In this document: piece after piece, positions 8,952-18,861 of the stretch
Position numbering within the stretch: the first letter of the stretch is position 1
Layout: each line of letters begins with the position of its first letter
From: Microvirga sp. KLBC 81
GTDB lineage: Bacteria; Pseudomonadota; Alphaproteobacteria; Rhizobiales; Beijerinckiaceae
Reading direction: 5' to 3'
Assembly: GCF_003075415.1 (NCBI RefSeq)
Contig: NZ_QDAH01000036.1
Location: forward strand, 1 to 59,926
Length of the DNA stretch: 59,926 nucleotides
The notes under the pieces: generated by a model
The model's input: the letters and a program-made list of their open reading frames with translations, nothing else
What the model was told of the DNA's origin: nothing
The model's database searches: none
Made by a program: the position numbers and the translations under genes

Positions 8952-8987
8952 CGGGTTCGTCCCTTACGGGAGCAGAGCGGATTACGA

Positions 8988-10715
8988 TCAGGCGGCTTTG
9001 ACACCGGAGAGGAAGCTCGAGACCTCCATGCTCAGCTCGTTGGAGTGGCGTGCGAGGTCCTGGGCCGCTCCCAGCACCTGGGATGCTGCCGCCCCCGTGT
9101 GGTCCGCTCCCTGCTGAACGTCCACGATGCTGCCGGTTACTGCCTCCGTGCCGCGGGCGGCTTCCTGGACATTGCGCGCGATCTCGGCCGTGGCTGCGCC
9201 CTGCTCCTCCATTGCGGCTGCAATCGAGGTCGAGATCTGCGACATCTCGGTGATCGTGCGGGCAATCTCGTGAATGGCCGTCACCGTCTCCTGGGTGGCC
9301 TGCTGGACAGAGGTAATCTGCGCGCTGATTTCTTCCGTTGCCTTGGCCGTCTGAGAGGCGAGCTCCTTTACTTCCGTCGCCACCACGGCAAAGCCCTTGC
9401 CGGCCTCGCCGGCGCGCGCCGCCTCGATGGTGGCGTTCAATGCCAGCAGGTTGGTCTGGCCCGCGATGGTGTTGATGAGCTGGACCACATTGCCGATCCG
9501 CTCGGCGGAGGTCGCCAGGGCCTGCACTGTCTCATTGGTGCGTTGCGTTCCCTGAACGGCGCGTTCTGCCACCTGCGAGGACTGCCCGACCTGGGTCGCA
9601 ATCTCGCGGATGGAGATGGAGAGCTCTTCGGTGGCAGCGGCAACCGTCTGAACATTAGCCGAGGTCTGCCGGGCCGCAGAGGAGACGGTCATCGATTGCT
9701 GGCTGGTCTGATCGGCCACGGAGGTCATGGACTGAGCGGTGGCTTCCATCTGCGTCGCAGCGGAAGAAAGGCCCTGCGTGAGAGTGGAAACTTTCGTCTC
9801 GAAACGCCTGGTGAGTTCGTCGAGCATCTGCGCCCGGCGCATCTTCGCCTGCATCTCGGCCTCCTGCTCGGCCGCCAGACGACGCGCTTCGATGGCGTTG
9901 TCCTTGAACACCTGCACGGCATTCGCCATCACGCCGATCTCGTCGCGACGAGAGATGCCCTCGACCGTCACGGTCAGATCGCCGCTGGCGAGGCTGCGCA
10001 TGTTGGTCACGAGCTTCTGGATGGGATTCGAGATGCTACGTCCGAGGCCGAATGCGATGGCAATCAGAACGATTGCGGCGGCTGCAACCAGGGCAAGGAA
10101 GATGTTGCGATAGGAGGCGTCAATCACTTCAAGATCGTCGATGTAGACGCCTGTGCCGATCACCCAGCCCCACTTGTCGAAATTGACGGCGTAGGAAAGC
10201 TTCGGGGAAGGCTCGGTTCGATTGGGCTTGGGAAAGAGATACGGAACGAAGCCTCCGCCTGCACGCCCCACCGTCACCATCTCCTTGAGGAAGGCGACGC
10301 CGTTGGCGTCCTTGAGGTTCGAGTTGTCTTTCCCTTCCAGCGCCTTGCTGAAGGGATGCATCAGCATGACGTTCTGATAATCCATGATGAAGAAATATTC
10401 CGAGCCGCCATAGCGCAGAATGCGGAGCTCATAGGATGCACGCTTCTTGGCTTCGTCTTCGGACATCTCCCCCCGCTTCGAGCGAGCCTCAAAATCTGCG
10501 ACGATGCTGACGGCCGCTTCGACCAGATTCTTGAGTTCAGTCTTTTTCTGCTCGGTCAGAATGGTTGAGATCGTCATGGAGCCATAGATGGCCAGCACGA
10601 CCAGCGCGAGAATGCCCGCTGCCATTCCGGCATAGAATTTTCCGGCGACGCCAGCAAAAGCATTTGCCCATTTCGAGCGTGTGTTGAAAGCCTCTCGGGA
10701 CATTTTTATTCTCAT
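8988..10715 (-). CDS. Methyl-accepting chemotaxis protein (Cache sensor, HAMP)
   Basis: With the ATG at 10715 the protein is 575 aa. It has one span near 27-49 ([20 protein letters not shown]) and a periplasmic single-Cache domain including [15 protein letters not shown] and the closing [15 protein letters not shown] second span is followed by HAMP, a coiled region and an MCP signalling domain with the kinase-contact hairpin [20 protein letters not shown]. It should signal to CheA through CheW; Cache domains usually bind small organic acids or amino acids. The start is preceded closely by GGAAGG; an ATG at 10703 is an alternative. Longer in-frame starts reach 10814 but lack support. Confidence 0.93.
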   Translation of the reverse strand: MRIKMSREAFNTRSKWANAFAGVAGKFYAGMAAGILALVVLAIYGSMTISTILTEQKKTELKNLVEAAVSIVADFEARSKRGEMSEDEAKKRASYELRILRYGGSEYFFIMDYQNVMLMHPFSKALEGKDNSNLKDANGVAFLKEMVTVGRAGGGFVPYLFPKPNRTEPSPKLSYAVNFDKWGWVIGTGVYIDDLEVIDASYRNIFLALVAAAAIVLIAIAFGLGRSISNPIQKLVTNMRSLASGDLTVTVEGISRRDEIGVMANAVQVFKDNAIEARRLAAEQEAEMQAKMRRAQMLDELTRRFETKVSTLTQGLSSAATQMEATAQSMTSVADQTSQQSMTVSSAARQTSANVQTVAAATEELSISIREIATQVGQSSQVAERAVQGTQRTNETVQALATSAERIGNVVQLINTIAGQTNLLALNATIEAARAGEAGKGFAVVATEVKELASQTAKATEEISAQITSVQQATQETVTAIHEIARTITEMSQISTSIAAAMEEQGAATAEIARNVQEAARGTEAVTGSIVDVQQGADHTGAAASQVLGAAQDLARHSNELSMEVSSFLSGVKAA

Positions 10716-10856
10716 CTTCCTTCCGACGTCATCCTGGCGTGCGGATTTGCAGGTCGATGAAGAAGTAATTTGAAAGGCTTGCTCGAAGATGTCGTAGGAG
10801 CCTTGTCCTTCCAAGTCCGACAGCTTACCTATCGTGATCTTGGCGCAGGAAGCCCT

Positions 10857-11753
10857 TTACAGAACCACGATGCCCGCGTGCTTCGCCTTGTTGTCGGGCT
10901 CCACATGGATCGTGATGAGCGCGTCCTCGACCTCGTCCTTCAGCGCCCGCTCCAGGCGGTCGCAGATGTCATGCGCATCGGTCACGCTCATGGTGCCGGG
11001 CACGACGAGATGGAAGTCGATGAAGGTCATCTTGCCCGCATGGCGCGTGCGCAGGTCGTGCGCCTCGATGGCGCCTTCCGCGTTGCCGGAGATGATCTCG
11101 CGCACACGCGAGAGCGTCGCCTCAGGCAAAGCCTCGTCCATGAGACCGCCGATGCTTTCCTTGATCAGGCCCCAGCCGGACCAGAGGATGTTGATCGCAA
11201 CGAAAGCCGCCAATACCGGATCAAGCCAGGTCCATCCCGTGACGGGAATGAACACGAGGCCCACGAGAACGCCCGCCGAGGTGAACACGTCCGTCAACAG
11301 ATGACGGCCATCAGCCGTAATGGCAGGCGAGCGCAGACGGCGGCCTTGGCTGATCAGCATCCAGGACCAGATGCCGTTGATGACGGTCGCGGCCGCATTG
11401 ATGGCGAGGCCCATGCCGGGAGCATCGAGCATCCTGGGTGTGAAGAATCCGAAGTAAGCCTCGCGCAAGATCATCAGGGCGGCGACGATGATCAGAACGC
11501 CCTCGAGAACGGCGGAAAAATATTCCACCTTATGGTGGCCGTAAGGATGATTGGCGTCGGCGGGCGTGGCGCTCACGCGAACGGCCATGAAGGCCGCAAT
11601 CGCCGTCACGACGTTGATGATGCTTTCCAGCGCATCCGAATAAAGCGCGATACTGCCCGTCACGTAATAGGCCGCATATTTGAGCGCGAAGACGAGCGCG
11701 CCGATGAATATGCTGCCGATGGCAAGCTTTTGAATCCGGCTCATGGCTGACAT
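10857..11753 (-). CDS. Cation diffusion facilitator (zinc/iron/manganese efflux)
   Basis: This 298-aa inner-membrane protein of the CDF family has six predicted spans. SDALES lies at the end of span 2, HPYGHHKVEYF follows in the cytoplasmic loop, and HLLTDVFTS in span 5 contains the HxxxD metal pair. The cytoplasmic ferredoxin-like domain carries HAGKMTFIDFHL and ITIHVEP. CDF proteins export divalent metals in exchange for protons; which metal cannot be read securely. I chose ATG 11753. ATG 11744 and TTG 11777 are in frame, and none has a clear ribosome site. Confidence 0.9.
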   Translation of the reverse strand: MSAMSRIQKLAIGSIFIGALVFALKYAAYYVTGSIALYSDALESIINVVTAIAAFMAVRVSATPADANHPYGHHKVEYFSAVLEGVLIIVAALMILREAYFGFFTPRMLDAPGMGLAINAAATVINGIWSWMLISQGRRLRSPAITADGRHLLTDVFTSAGVLVGLVFIPVTGWTWLDPVLAAFVAINILWSGWGLIKESIGGLMDEALPEATLSRVREIISGNAEGAIEAHDLRTRHAGKMTFIDFHLVVPGTMSVTDAHDICDRLERALKDEVEDALITIHVEPDNKAKHAGIVVL

Positions 11754-11837
11754 CGACAAACAGGGCAGTGGGTTCAAGCGAAGCCGCCCTTATAGTGACT
11801 GCTCCCTCAAGCGCAAGTCCCTCAATTTACTTGCAAT

Positions 11838-11853
11838 TCGCTCGCAAGAGCGA
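11838..11853. terminator. Short hairpin just after the adenylate cyclase gene
   Basis: TCGCTC-GCAA-GAGCGA is a perfect 6-base stem with a tetraloop, 5 bases beyond the minus-strand stop at 11859. No T-run follows, so it may be only a weak terminator or 3'-end stabiliser. Confidence 0.35.
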
Positions 11854-11858
11854 TGGGC

Positions 11859-13835
11859 CTATTCCTGGATCTCGGCGATCTTGTGCATGAGCGTGCGGTA
11901 GTAGCCGGCCAGGGAAGGCGCGAGGGATTGGCAGCGCACGACGAGGGTGAGCGCTTCGTTCCGCTGCCCTTTGCGAATGCTCTCGAGAGCCTTGGCATGG
12001 GCGGTCGTCAGCTCCGCGATCGTCGGGTCCTGCCGCTGCGAGGCCGGAGCCACGACGGTGAAGATGGCCGACTCCGTTGCGCGCCCCCGCACGGCAATGC
12101 GGTCGAGCTCGATCAGGACATAGTTGTCACGCACGGCCTGCGCTGTCGCGGGACCGAGGATCAGCGAGACCCTGTATTCCTTCGACAGGCTTTCCAGGCG
12201 CGAGGCGAGGTTCACCGTATCGCCGAGGACCGAGTAATCGTAGCGCCAGCGCGAACCCACATTGCCCACCACGCAATCGCCTGTGTTGATGCCCACGCCG
12301 ACCGCGAAGGTGGGCGCATTGTCACCTTCTTCCTGGCGCAAGGTGACATTCAGCGCGTTGACCGCCTCCATCATGCGCATGGCCGCACGCACTGCGCGCT
12401 GCGGATGATCCGGGCTCGGCAGCGGCGCGTTCCAGAACGCCATGATGCAATCGCCCATGTATTTGTCGATGGTGCCGCCTTCCGCGAGCACGGCTTCCGA
12501 AAGGGGGTCGAGCAGGCGGTTGATGAGCGTGGTCAGGCGTTCCGGCTCGTCCTTCAGTTTTTCGGAGAGCGTGGTGAAGCCACGCACGTCGCAGAACAGG
12601 ACGGAGAGGTTGCGCCGCTCGCCGCCGAGTTTGAGCGCGCTCGGATCGCGCGCGAGCTTTGCGACGAGATCCGGCGAGAGATAGCGCGAGAAGGCTTCGG
12701 ACACGGCATGGCGCAGCTGCCGCTCGCGGGCATAGTCGAGGCCGAAGCGCGTGCCGAAGACCGCAAGGGCCGCAGCAACTGGCAGCACGGGCGGCATCCA
12801 TACGCGCTCGATGCGCAGGACAAGCCATGCACCCGCGATGAGGAAGACGACCACGAAGAGCGCGGCGAACCCGGTGCGCCAGGATACACCGTGAACGGAC
12901 ATGGCGGCTGCAAGAAAGGCCGCAGCGATCAGCAGCGCCATCACGGCAATACGCGGAACAGGGATGACGAAGAGGTTGTGGCGCAGGTTGTCGACGATCG
13001 TCGCCTGCACTTCCACGCCCGCCGTGAGCTCGCGCGTGGTCAGGGTATAGGCCGTCGGGAAGGTATCGGGTGCGCCCGCATCCGCTGACGTCGCCGCTTT
13101 GAGGCTCAAGCCGACCAGCACGATCTTGTCCTTGAAGCGTCCCGGCTGGAGAAACTCCTCCGGATCGAGCGCCTGGTAATAGGATACGGTGGGATACGTG
13201 CGGGTCGGGCCGAAATGCTGGATGAGAGCCCCGTCAGGCGGCGGCTGTACCGGCTCTCCTGCGAGACGCAGGATCTCCGCCGCGAAACCGTCCGGCTGCA
13301 GCGGCATGCGGCGCAGATACACGTCGCCATCGGGATCGACAGAAGCAACACCCGGAACGGCGCCCGCATCGAGGAAAGGATCAATGGGATTGACGCGCGT
13401 GATCTGAATGCCGTGATCGAGCTTCGTCATCACGTCGTCCGATGCCAGCACGACATCGGGTCCGAGCGCTGCGGCGAAGCGCTTGTCGGCCTCTTCCGTC
13501 GAGGGTTCGGAAAAGATGATGTCGAAGGCGATGATCTTGGCGCCTGCCGCACGCAGGCGCTCGATGAGTTCGGCGTGCAACGCGCGGGACCAGGGCCAGC
13601 GCTGGCCGATCTCCGAGAAGGAGGGCTCGTCGATGGCCACCACTTCCACACCGTAAGGATTGGGTCGCGGCGGATCGATGATCGAGAGGACATCGAAGAG
13701 CCTTGCTTCGATGAGCGCAAAAGGCGGGAAGAAGACAAGCGGTATCAGGAGGACCGCGATCAGCCCCGCCATGACGAAGTGCCGCCAGAGCGGCTCTCCG
13801 GTCTGCGTCTGCATGGCGGGGTTGGGTGCGTTCAC
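11859..13835 (-). CDS. CHASE2-domain class III adenylate cyclase
   Basis: A 658-aa membrane receptor cyclase. One span lies at about 19-40, a large periplasmic CHASE2 domain at about 45-285 (VEVVAIDEPSF, WPWSRALHAELI, KDKIVLVG), and further spans at about 294-365. The cytoplasmic cyclase domain runs from about 405 to 600. It has metal Asp416 (FCDVRGF) and Asp462 (DKYMGD), adenine-selecting Lys458, Asp539 (LGDTVN), Asn542 and Arg546, so it should make cAMP. The ATG lies 2 bases beyond the stop of the FecR-TPR-barrel gene, so the two are almost certainly cotranscribed and presumably functionally paired. No cAMP target is visible nearby. Confidence 0.93.
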   Translation of the reverse strand: MNAPNPAMQTQTGEPLWRHFVMAGLIAVLLIPLVFFPPFALIEARLFDVLSIIDPPRPNPYGVEVVAIDEPSFSEIGQRWPWSRALHAELIERLRAAGAKIIAFDIIFSEPSTEEADKRFAAALGPDVVLASDDVMTKLDHGIQITRVNPIDPFLDAGAVPGVASVDPDGDVYLRRMPLQPDGFAAEILRLAGEPVQPPPDGALIQHFGPTRTYPTVSYYQALDPEEFLQPGRFKDKIVLVGLSLKAATSADAGAPDTFPTAYTLTTRELTAGVEVQATIVDNLRHNLFVIPVPRIAVMALLIAAAFLAAAMSVHGVSWRTGFAALFVVVFLIAGAWLVLRIERVWMPPVLPVAAALAVFGTRFGLDYARERQLRHAVSEAFSRYLSPDLVAKLARDPSALKLGGERRNLSVLFCDVRGFTTLSEKLKDEPERLTTLINRLLDPLSEAVLAEGGTIDKYMGDCIMAFWNAPLPSPDHPQRAVRAAMRMMEAVNALNVTLRQEEGDNAPTFAVGVGINTGDCVVGNVGSRWRYDYSVLGDTVNLASRLESLSKEYRVSLILGPATAQAVRDNYVLIELDRIAVRGRATESAIFTVVAPASQRQDPTIAELTTAHAKALESIRKGQRNEALTLVVRCQSLAPSLAGYYRTLMHKIAEIQE

Positions 13836-13837
13836 TC

Positions 13838-16800
13838 TCAGAACCGTGCCTTCAGGCTCGCCGCGACAGTGCGGCCCATCCCCGGAACATTGGGGGCAAA
13901 CTCGTACGTCTCGTCAAAGAGGTTGAGCGCCGTCACGCCGATGAGGAGATGGCGGTCGGGCGTTTCCCACGTGATCGAAGCGTCCGTTGTCCAGTAATCG
14001 TCAAGGGGCTGGCCCGCCAGATTCCCTGTGATGTCGCCGAAGAAGGTCTGCACCAGGGTGAACTTGAGCCTGCTCGGGTGAACGAAGGTGAATCCTGCCT
14101 GGGCAAAGCGTTCCGCAACGAAGGGAATTTGACCGCCATAGTAATCACCAGCGGTCAGATTCTCCGTATCGGAGAATCCCACGGTGCCGAACAGGCCGAT
14201 GCCATGCCCAAGCCAGATATTGGTCGTTGCGGAGATGCGCTCGATCCGTCCTTGTTCGAGATCCAAACTGCTGAGCGTGTTGAGGATCGGCAGGTTGAGA
14301 CCTTTCACATCCTGCCTCTGATATTCCACGGCCGTGAAGATCCGGGGACTCCATTCTGCATCCCAGCGGGCCGCAAGCGTTTCAGTGCGGCTGCCAAGCG
14401 TCGTCGGAAGCAGGTTGGGAATAAGGCCGACTGTCGAAACAGGAGAGAGCGTCAGGCCGAGCGGGAACTCCGTGTCGTAGCGATAGGCTGCACGCAGCCA
14501 ATGTCCTTCGACAGGTGAAAAGGCTGCTCCCACCCGTGGGTCGAATGTAGAGCTCTCCTGTTCCACGGAGACGGGGCGCGTTGTCGAGACCGAGCGCTCT
14601 ATGGGGCCAGACAGAAACGGGATGAGAGGATCGGCATTGTAGAAGTCTACAAAGCTTCTGGTTCTGACCTCGCCCCGCGTGTCGAAATTGTAGAAGGCAT
14701 ATTGGCCGCCGGCCTGAAGCTCAAAGCGGTCGGACGGACGCCAGAAAAGATCCGCATAGCCACGTGCGGCGTTGAAGGACGAATCGAGAAGAGATCTTTC
14801 TCCGTTCGACAGAATGAAATCGAGAAGCCCGGCGAACGTGCGTGGCGCTCTCTCCTGAAACAGTCCGGAGCTTGCCTCTCTGTTGTCAGCTTCTGTCTCG
14901 CCCTTCTGGCCTTCGATGCCGTAGCGCAGGGTGAAATCACCAATGCCCAGGGTATGGCCGAGGGCCGCCACAGTACCTTCGGTCTCGGACCGGCGGCGTG
15001 TATCCTCAAGCGTCTGGTAGCTATAGGGGAGCGTCACACCAAGTGGATCCGGGAAACCGAAGAGGACGGGATCTGCGTCGATGATTCCCGCGTCTTTGCG
15101 CGACTGCTCCTGGCGCGACTTGCCGCGGCTGTAGAAGAGCGCCGCGGTCAGCACGTTGCGATAGCCGAATGTATGGCTCCAGCCACCTCCCGCTTGGATG
15201 TTGATGTCGTCACGACGCTCGAGGAATGGCGCGGGTGGAGGCAGAGTGACCAGACCTGGTCTTCCCTCCGAGGCAGTGCCGAACACCAGAAACCGGTCGG
15301 CCGCCGAGGGTGTCATGCCGATGAAGAACGCCCCGCTGTCAGCCTCCTCCTGGAACAGGACATTCTCATCATTGCCGCGGGTGCGGCTGGCACTGAGTGA
15401 GAAAGACGTCGGCATCGGATCGTTGACGAAGCCGGCGACGTTCGCGTCCGTTTTCCAGCCGAGGCGACCCTCGCGATCGACGATCTCGCCGCCGACCTGA
15501 GCATCGAGGAAGGGGCGGCGAATGATGTCCGTCCGCCCAATGCGGCCGGCAACAGCCAGTGGATCGAAGAACAAGCCTTGAATCGTCAGGTTCAGGGAGG
15601 TCAAGTCGAGACCGGAATCGTTGACTTCATCCAAGTCCGGCTCGGCCAGAGTGATTCGTGGGCGCAGCGAAGCTGCTTGATCGAAGTAGCTCGCGCCTTC
15701 GAACGGATTGAAAACTCTGTCGCCGTAGAACCGTCCCCATTCATGAAGGCCGATGAAGCGGTAGGCATCGGCCGTATAGGAACCGCCCTGCCTGTTCACC
15801 GCGAGCGGGGCGAAATAGCCGCCACGGGCCCGATACCGCCTCAGGGCTTCGCGTGAGCTGAGGATGGCCTCGTCGGCCTGATACTGGTCGATGGCAAAGG
15901 CCGTGCGGGCGACCGAGACGACGGGATCGTTCGGGTCGAGCCGGTCGGCATTGTCGAGAGCCTGCTGTGCAAGCTCGTAATCACCGTTCTGGTAATAGGC
16001 CGCTGCAGCGATCAGCAATCCCTGCGAATAGGCAGGGTTAGCGGCCAGTCCGGCGAGGGTTGCCTCGATGGCCTTCGCATTCTCGTCCGTTTGCATGAGG
16101 TAGCGGCCACGATAGACATAGCCCGCATGGAAACCGGGGTCGAGTTCGAAGGTCCTGTCGATTAGTGCACCTGCTTCGTCGACGCGATACTGGTCGAGAA
16201 GATGGATGGCGAGATTGGCATGGGAAACAGGATCGTCCGGATCCTCCGCGATGGCGCGCTTGAAGGCGGCCTCTGCTTCAAGGTTTGCGTCGCGGTCGGA
16301 CTCGACAAGGCCGAGGCTGTTCCAGACCGATGACTTGCCGGGGGCGATGGCCGCCGCCTTGCGCAACTCCGAAAGGGCGCCCTCGAGGTCACTCTCCAGG
16401 GCCGCCTTGACCGCGGCGCTCGCCGCCAGAACATCCGGATCCTCCGGATCGATGGCGCGGGCGCGATCGAGGGAGGCGCGCATCTCGTCCCGGCGGTCGA
16501 GCAGGAAGGCGACCTGTGCCGCGAAGATGGCGAGCCGGGCGTCGTCGGGATATTTCCTTTCCGCAGCCTTGATGACCTCGGCCGCAGCCTTGAGGTCCTG
16601 TTTGAAGCCCACCACGAAGGCATGAGCCATCGCGGCAAGTGCACTGTCTCTCTGGGCTTTGGGTTCAGACAGGGCGCGTTTCGGGTCGGCCATCGAGGCT
16701 GCGATGTAGCGGCCATAGGTCGCCGTGACACGCCTGTCGCCGCTCACGCCCTGCTCTGCGCGGCTGAAATGGGCCTCGGCTTCGCTCCAGCGGCGTCCCA

Positions 16801-17671
16801 GACCGGCGAGAAGTCCGGCTACGAGATCCGCCCGGGCGCGCTGGCTTGCGCTCAGAGCATGGCGCTGTGCCTCTGCCAGGGCCTTCGCAGCCTGCATGCG
16901 GCCGTCAAGCTCCAGTGAGACCTCGGCAAGGCTGAGCCAGTCCTCCGCCCCGCGCGCTTCTGGCGGGATGGCCGTGAGGCGGGCCCGCTCGGCCCGCATG
17001 GAGGGGCCTTTCAGGGGCGTGGCGGGAAGCCCGATAAACGCGTCGCGCAAGCCGTAGTAGAACAGCATCTGCTCGCGGTCATTGGGCTTCACGAGCACGA
17101 ATTTCGTCGGGGCCTGGCCGATGGCGGCCACGGCACCCTCGCCCTGACGCACCGTGACGGAGCCTTGCGCATTCCTCAGCTCCACCACGCCTTCCAGCAC
17201 GATGAGAGAGGTCTTGCCCGAGCCGTCGACCGAGAGGGACCAATCCGTGCCCCGGATGGCCGCGACCGCTGCAGGTGTTTTCACGTCGACGCCCGTGCCG
17301 CCACGGGCTGCGCGGGCCCACACTTGGCCCGATTGCAGGCTCAGCTGCGTGTTGCCCTGGGTGGAGGCGACCTCGTTCACGACAAGCGTGGAATTCCGCC
17401 CGACGCGGATCTGGGTCTGGTCGGCGAACAGAATGGCGAGATTGCCGATGGCGTTGGTGCGCAGGGTATCGCCACCGATGACATCCTGCCTGATCTGAGC
17501 TTCGCGCCAGGCATCTTCGCGCACGAAGCGCATTTCCTCGCCGCCCTTGGCAGCCACGATCGAGCCCACGGCGGGGATAGGCCGGGGAATGGGTGACTGG
17601 GCATGAGCCTCGGCCAGGCACAGCGCGAGAGAGCTCGCTGCCGCAAGGAGCCGGAGTGAAGATGCTGGCAT
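13838..17671 (-). CDS. FecR-TPR-outer-membrane beta-barrel fusion protein
   Basis: A 1277-aa exported protein with a signal peptide (cleavage near EAHA, residue 24). Residues 40-180 form a FecR-type domain (GGDTLRTNAIGNLAILFADQ, then VKTPAAVAAIRGTDW). Tetratricopeptide-like repeats run from about 225 to 620 (AIAPGKSSVWNSLGLVESD, DPDDPVSHANLAIHLLD). From about 640 the chain becomes alternating amphipathic beta strands like a TonB-dependent receptor barrel and ends in LKARF, with the terminal Phe of outer-membrane proteins. No plug domain or TonB box is obvious. It is followed 2 bases later by a CHASE2 adenylate cyclase. A role as surface or periplasmic sensor feeding that cyclase is inference. 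Confidence 0.85.
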   Translation of the reverse strand: MPASSLRLLAAASSLALCLAEAHAQSPIPRPIPAVGSIVAAKGGEEMRFVREDAWREAQIRQDVIGGDTLRTNAIGNLAILFADQTQIRVGRNSTLVVNEVASTQGNTQLSLQSGQVWARAARGGTGVDVKTPAAVAAIRGTDWSLSVDGSGKTSLIVLEGVVELRNAQGSVTVRQGEGAVAAIGQAPTKFVLVKPNDREQMLFYYGLRDAFIGLPATPLKGPSMRAERARLTAIPPEARGAEDWLSLAEVSLELDGRMQAAKALAEAQRHALSASQRARADLVAGLLAGLGRRWSEAEAHFSRAEQGVSGDRRVTATYGRYIAASMADPKRALSEPKAQRDSALAAMAHAFVVGFKQDLKAAAEVIKAAERKYPDDARLAIFAAQVAFLLDRRDEMRASLDRARAIDPEDPDVLAASAAVKAALESDLEGALSELRKAAAIAPGKSSVWNSLGLVESDRDANLEAEAAFKRAIAEDPDDPVSHANLAIHLLDQYRVDEAGALIDRTFELDPGFHAGYVYRGRYLMQTDENAKAIEATLAGLAANPAYSQGLLIAAAAYYQNGDYELAQQALDNADRLDPNDPVVSVARTAFAIDQYQADEAILSSREALRRYRARGGYFAPLAVNRQGGSYTADAYRFIGLHEWGRFYGDRVFNPFEGASYFDQAASLRPRITLAEPDLDEVNDSGLDLTSLNLTIQGLFFDPLAVAGRIGRTDIIRRPFLDAQVGGEIVDREGRLGWKTDANVAGFVNDPMPTSFSLSASRTRGNDENVLFQEEADSGAFFIGMTPSAADRFLVFGTASEGRPGLVTLPPPAPFLERRDDINIQAGGGWSHTFGYRNVLTAALFYSRGKSRQEQSRKDAGIIDADPVLFGFPDPLGVTLPYSYQTLEDTRRRSETEGTVAALGHTLGIGDFTLRYGIEGQKGETEADNREASSGLFQERAPRTFAGLLDFILSNGERSLLDSSFNAARGYADLFWRPSDRFELQAGGQYAFYNFDTRGEVRTRSFVDFYNADPLIPFLSGPIERSVSTTRPVSVEQESSTFDPRVGAAFSPVEGHWLRAAYRYDTEFPLGLTLSPVSTVGLIPNLLPTTLGSRTETLAARWDAEWSPRIFTAVEYQRQDVKGLNLPILNTLSSLDLEQGRIERISATTNIWLGHGIGLFGTVGFSDTENLTAGDYYGGQIPFVAERFAQAGFTFVHPSRLKFTLVQTFFGDITGNLAGQPLDDYWTTDASITWETPDRHLLIGVTALNLFDETYEFAPNVPGMGRTVAASLKARF

Positions 17672-17760
17672 GGGGATAGCTGTGATAACGTTGCTTTATT
17701 CTGCGGAATTTAAGCTTAGCAGGAATAAGGCAGGATCAAAGCTGATTCAGAAGGACTCCT

Positions 17761-17778
17761 CTGTGCTCTACAGCACAG
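17761..17778. other. Perfect 7-base hairpin in the gap before the FecR gene
   Basis: CTGTGCT-CTAC-AGCACAG lies about 60 bases beyond the stop of the minus-strand response regulator and about 90 bases upstream of the FecR-fusion start. Without a T-run it could be a weak terminator or an operator for the FecR-cyclase unit. Confidence 0.35.
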
Positions 17779-17836
17779 TGGCTATTCCGCAACGGAAGAA
17801 GCTGGAAAAGTGAAGCGCAAAACCTGCTCCGAGTTC

Positions 17837-18259
17837 TCAGGAAGCGCTCTTGTTCCGGGCCAGGATCAGCTTCTGCTTCAAATCATGCTGGGCAAATGGC
17901 TTCTGGAGCACCGGGCGGTCGCGGAAGGAGTCGCGGATGCCGGCGCTGCCGTATCCCGTCGAGAACACGAAGGGAACGGAGCGCTCAGCCAGAGCCTCGG
18001 CCACCGGATAGATCGGTTCACCCGCCACGTTCACGTCGAGAATGGCAAGATCCACCTGCTCGCGGGCGACGGCATCGAGCGCTGTGGAAAGGCGCGCGGC
18101 CGGGCCGATCACCTCGCAGCCGAAATCGAGGAGCATGTCTTCCAGCAGCAGAGAGATCGCCGCTTCGTCCTCCACGACAAGAATGCGCAGGCCGGTGAGA
18201 TCCCCTTCGCTTGTCACGCTGTCAGTCACGATTTCTCTTTCTTTCACGCAAGGCGCCAC
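17837..18259 (-). CDS. Single-domain response regulator
   Basis: This 140-aa protein is a lone receiver domain. It has the acidic pair in LRILVVEDEAAIS, the phosphoacceptor Asp75 in LAILDVNVAGE, a Thr/Ser in FVFSTGYG and the conserved Lys in VLQKPF. No output domain follows, so it likely acts by protein contact, as CheY-like or HWE-kinase partners do. An internal GTG near codon 11 is an alternative start. It lies upstream of the FecR gene on the same strand, but a 165-base gap with a hairpin separates them. Confidence 0.88.
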   Translation of the reverse strand: MAPCVKEREIVTDSVTSEGDLTGLRILVVEDEAAISLLLEDMLLDFGCEVIGPAARLSTALDAVAREQVDLAILDVNVAGEPIYPVAEALAERSVPFVFSTGYGSAGIRDSFRDRPVLQKPFAQHDLKQKLILARNKSAS

Positions 18260-18861
18260 AAGGTCGTCATTCGCAGCACCGGACCTCTCCCAGGTGCCTG
18301 CAAAGGCCGCTTCGGGAATCAGAAGGTTCTATCATCCTTGCACGAGGGTGCAAAAGGCGAAGGAACCCGTCAGAGCCCCCTATGCTTATAGCCGAGTTGA
18401 TCTTAGAGCGGCCGGTTCGAATTGCATAGGTCCCCAAGAGCCTGAGTTTACTCGAAAAAGCGATGGTGAAGTCCGGACTTGCGTAAGTTTTGTGCGACTC
18501 TTCGCCTTAGGTCTTGATCTGGGCTTTCACCAGCGTTCCGGGCTTGGCTCTGAGGCGGTCCCAGGTCGTCATCGGCTCGAGAGCCGACACCGAAGGAGCT
18601 CTGCTCGGCAGTTCCCTCACAATAGACAAACTCCAAGCCCCCAACGCCAAGATTGCTATTGAGGAAAAACCGGCGCGCGATGCGGCGAGGCGTTACCTCG
18701 GCGCGTTGGGAGTTGTACCGAAGGCAGGCTCAGGAACATCGCCATAGCCCTTGCGGAAGACAGGCCTCCTCTGAATAATCGCGCCATGTTCAGTCGATTT
18801 ATCCTCGCGTTCACCCGCCGCCCGCCCCAGGACTCGAAGGCCGATGCAATGGAGCAGGGCC
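18260..18861. other. 602-base gap with no convincing gene
   Basis: Several short open frames cross this region on both strands, but none has a family signature or good ribosome site. A plus-strand frame of 27 codons from about 18786 ends just inside the amidotransferase start and could be a leader peptide, without further support. The promoters of the divergent response regulator and amidotransferase genes should lie here. Confidence 0.4.

Noticed and set aside
8904..10568. 554-codon plus-strand open frame
   Set aside because: It is antisense to the chemoreceptor, whose MCP hairpin and HAMP domain are unmistakable.
18405..18440. T-loop-like GGTTCGAATT suggesting a tRNA
   Set aside because: No acceptor, D or anticodon stems can be paired around it.
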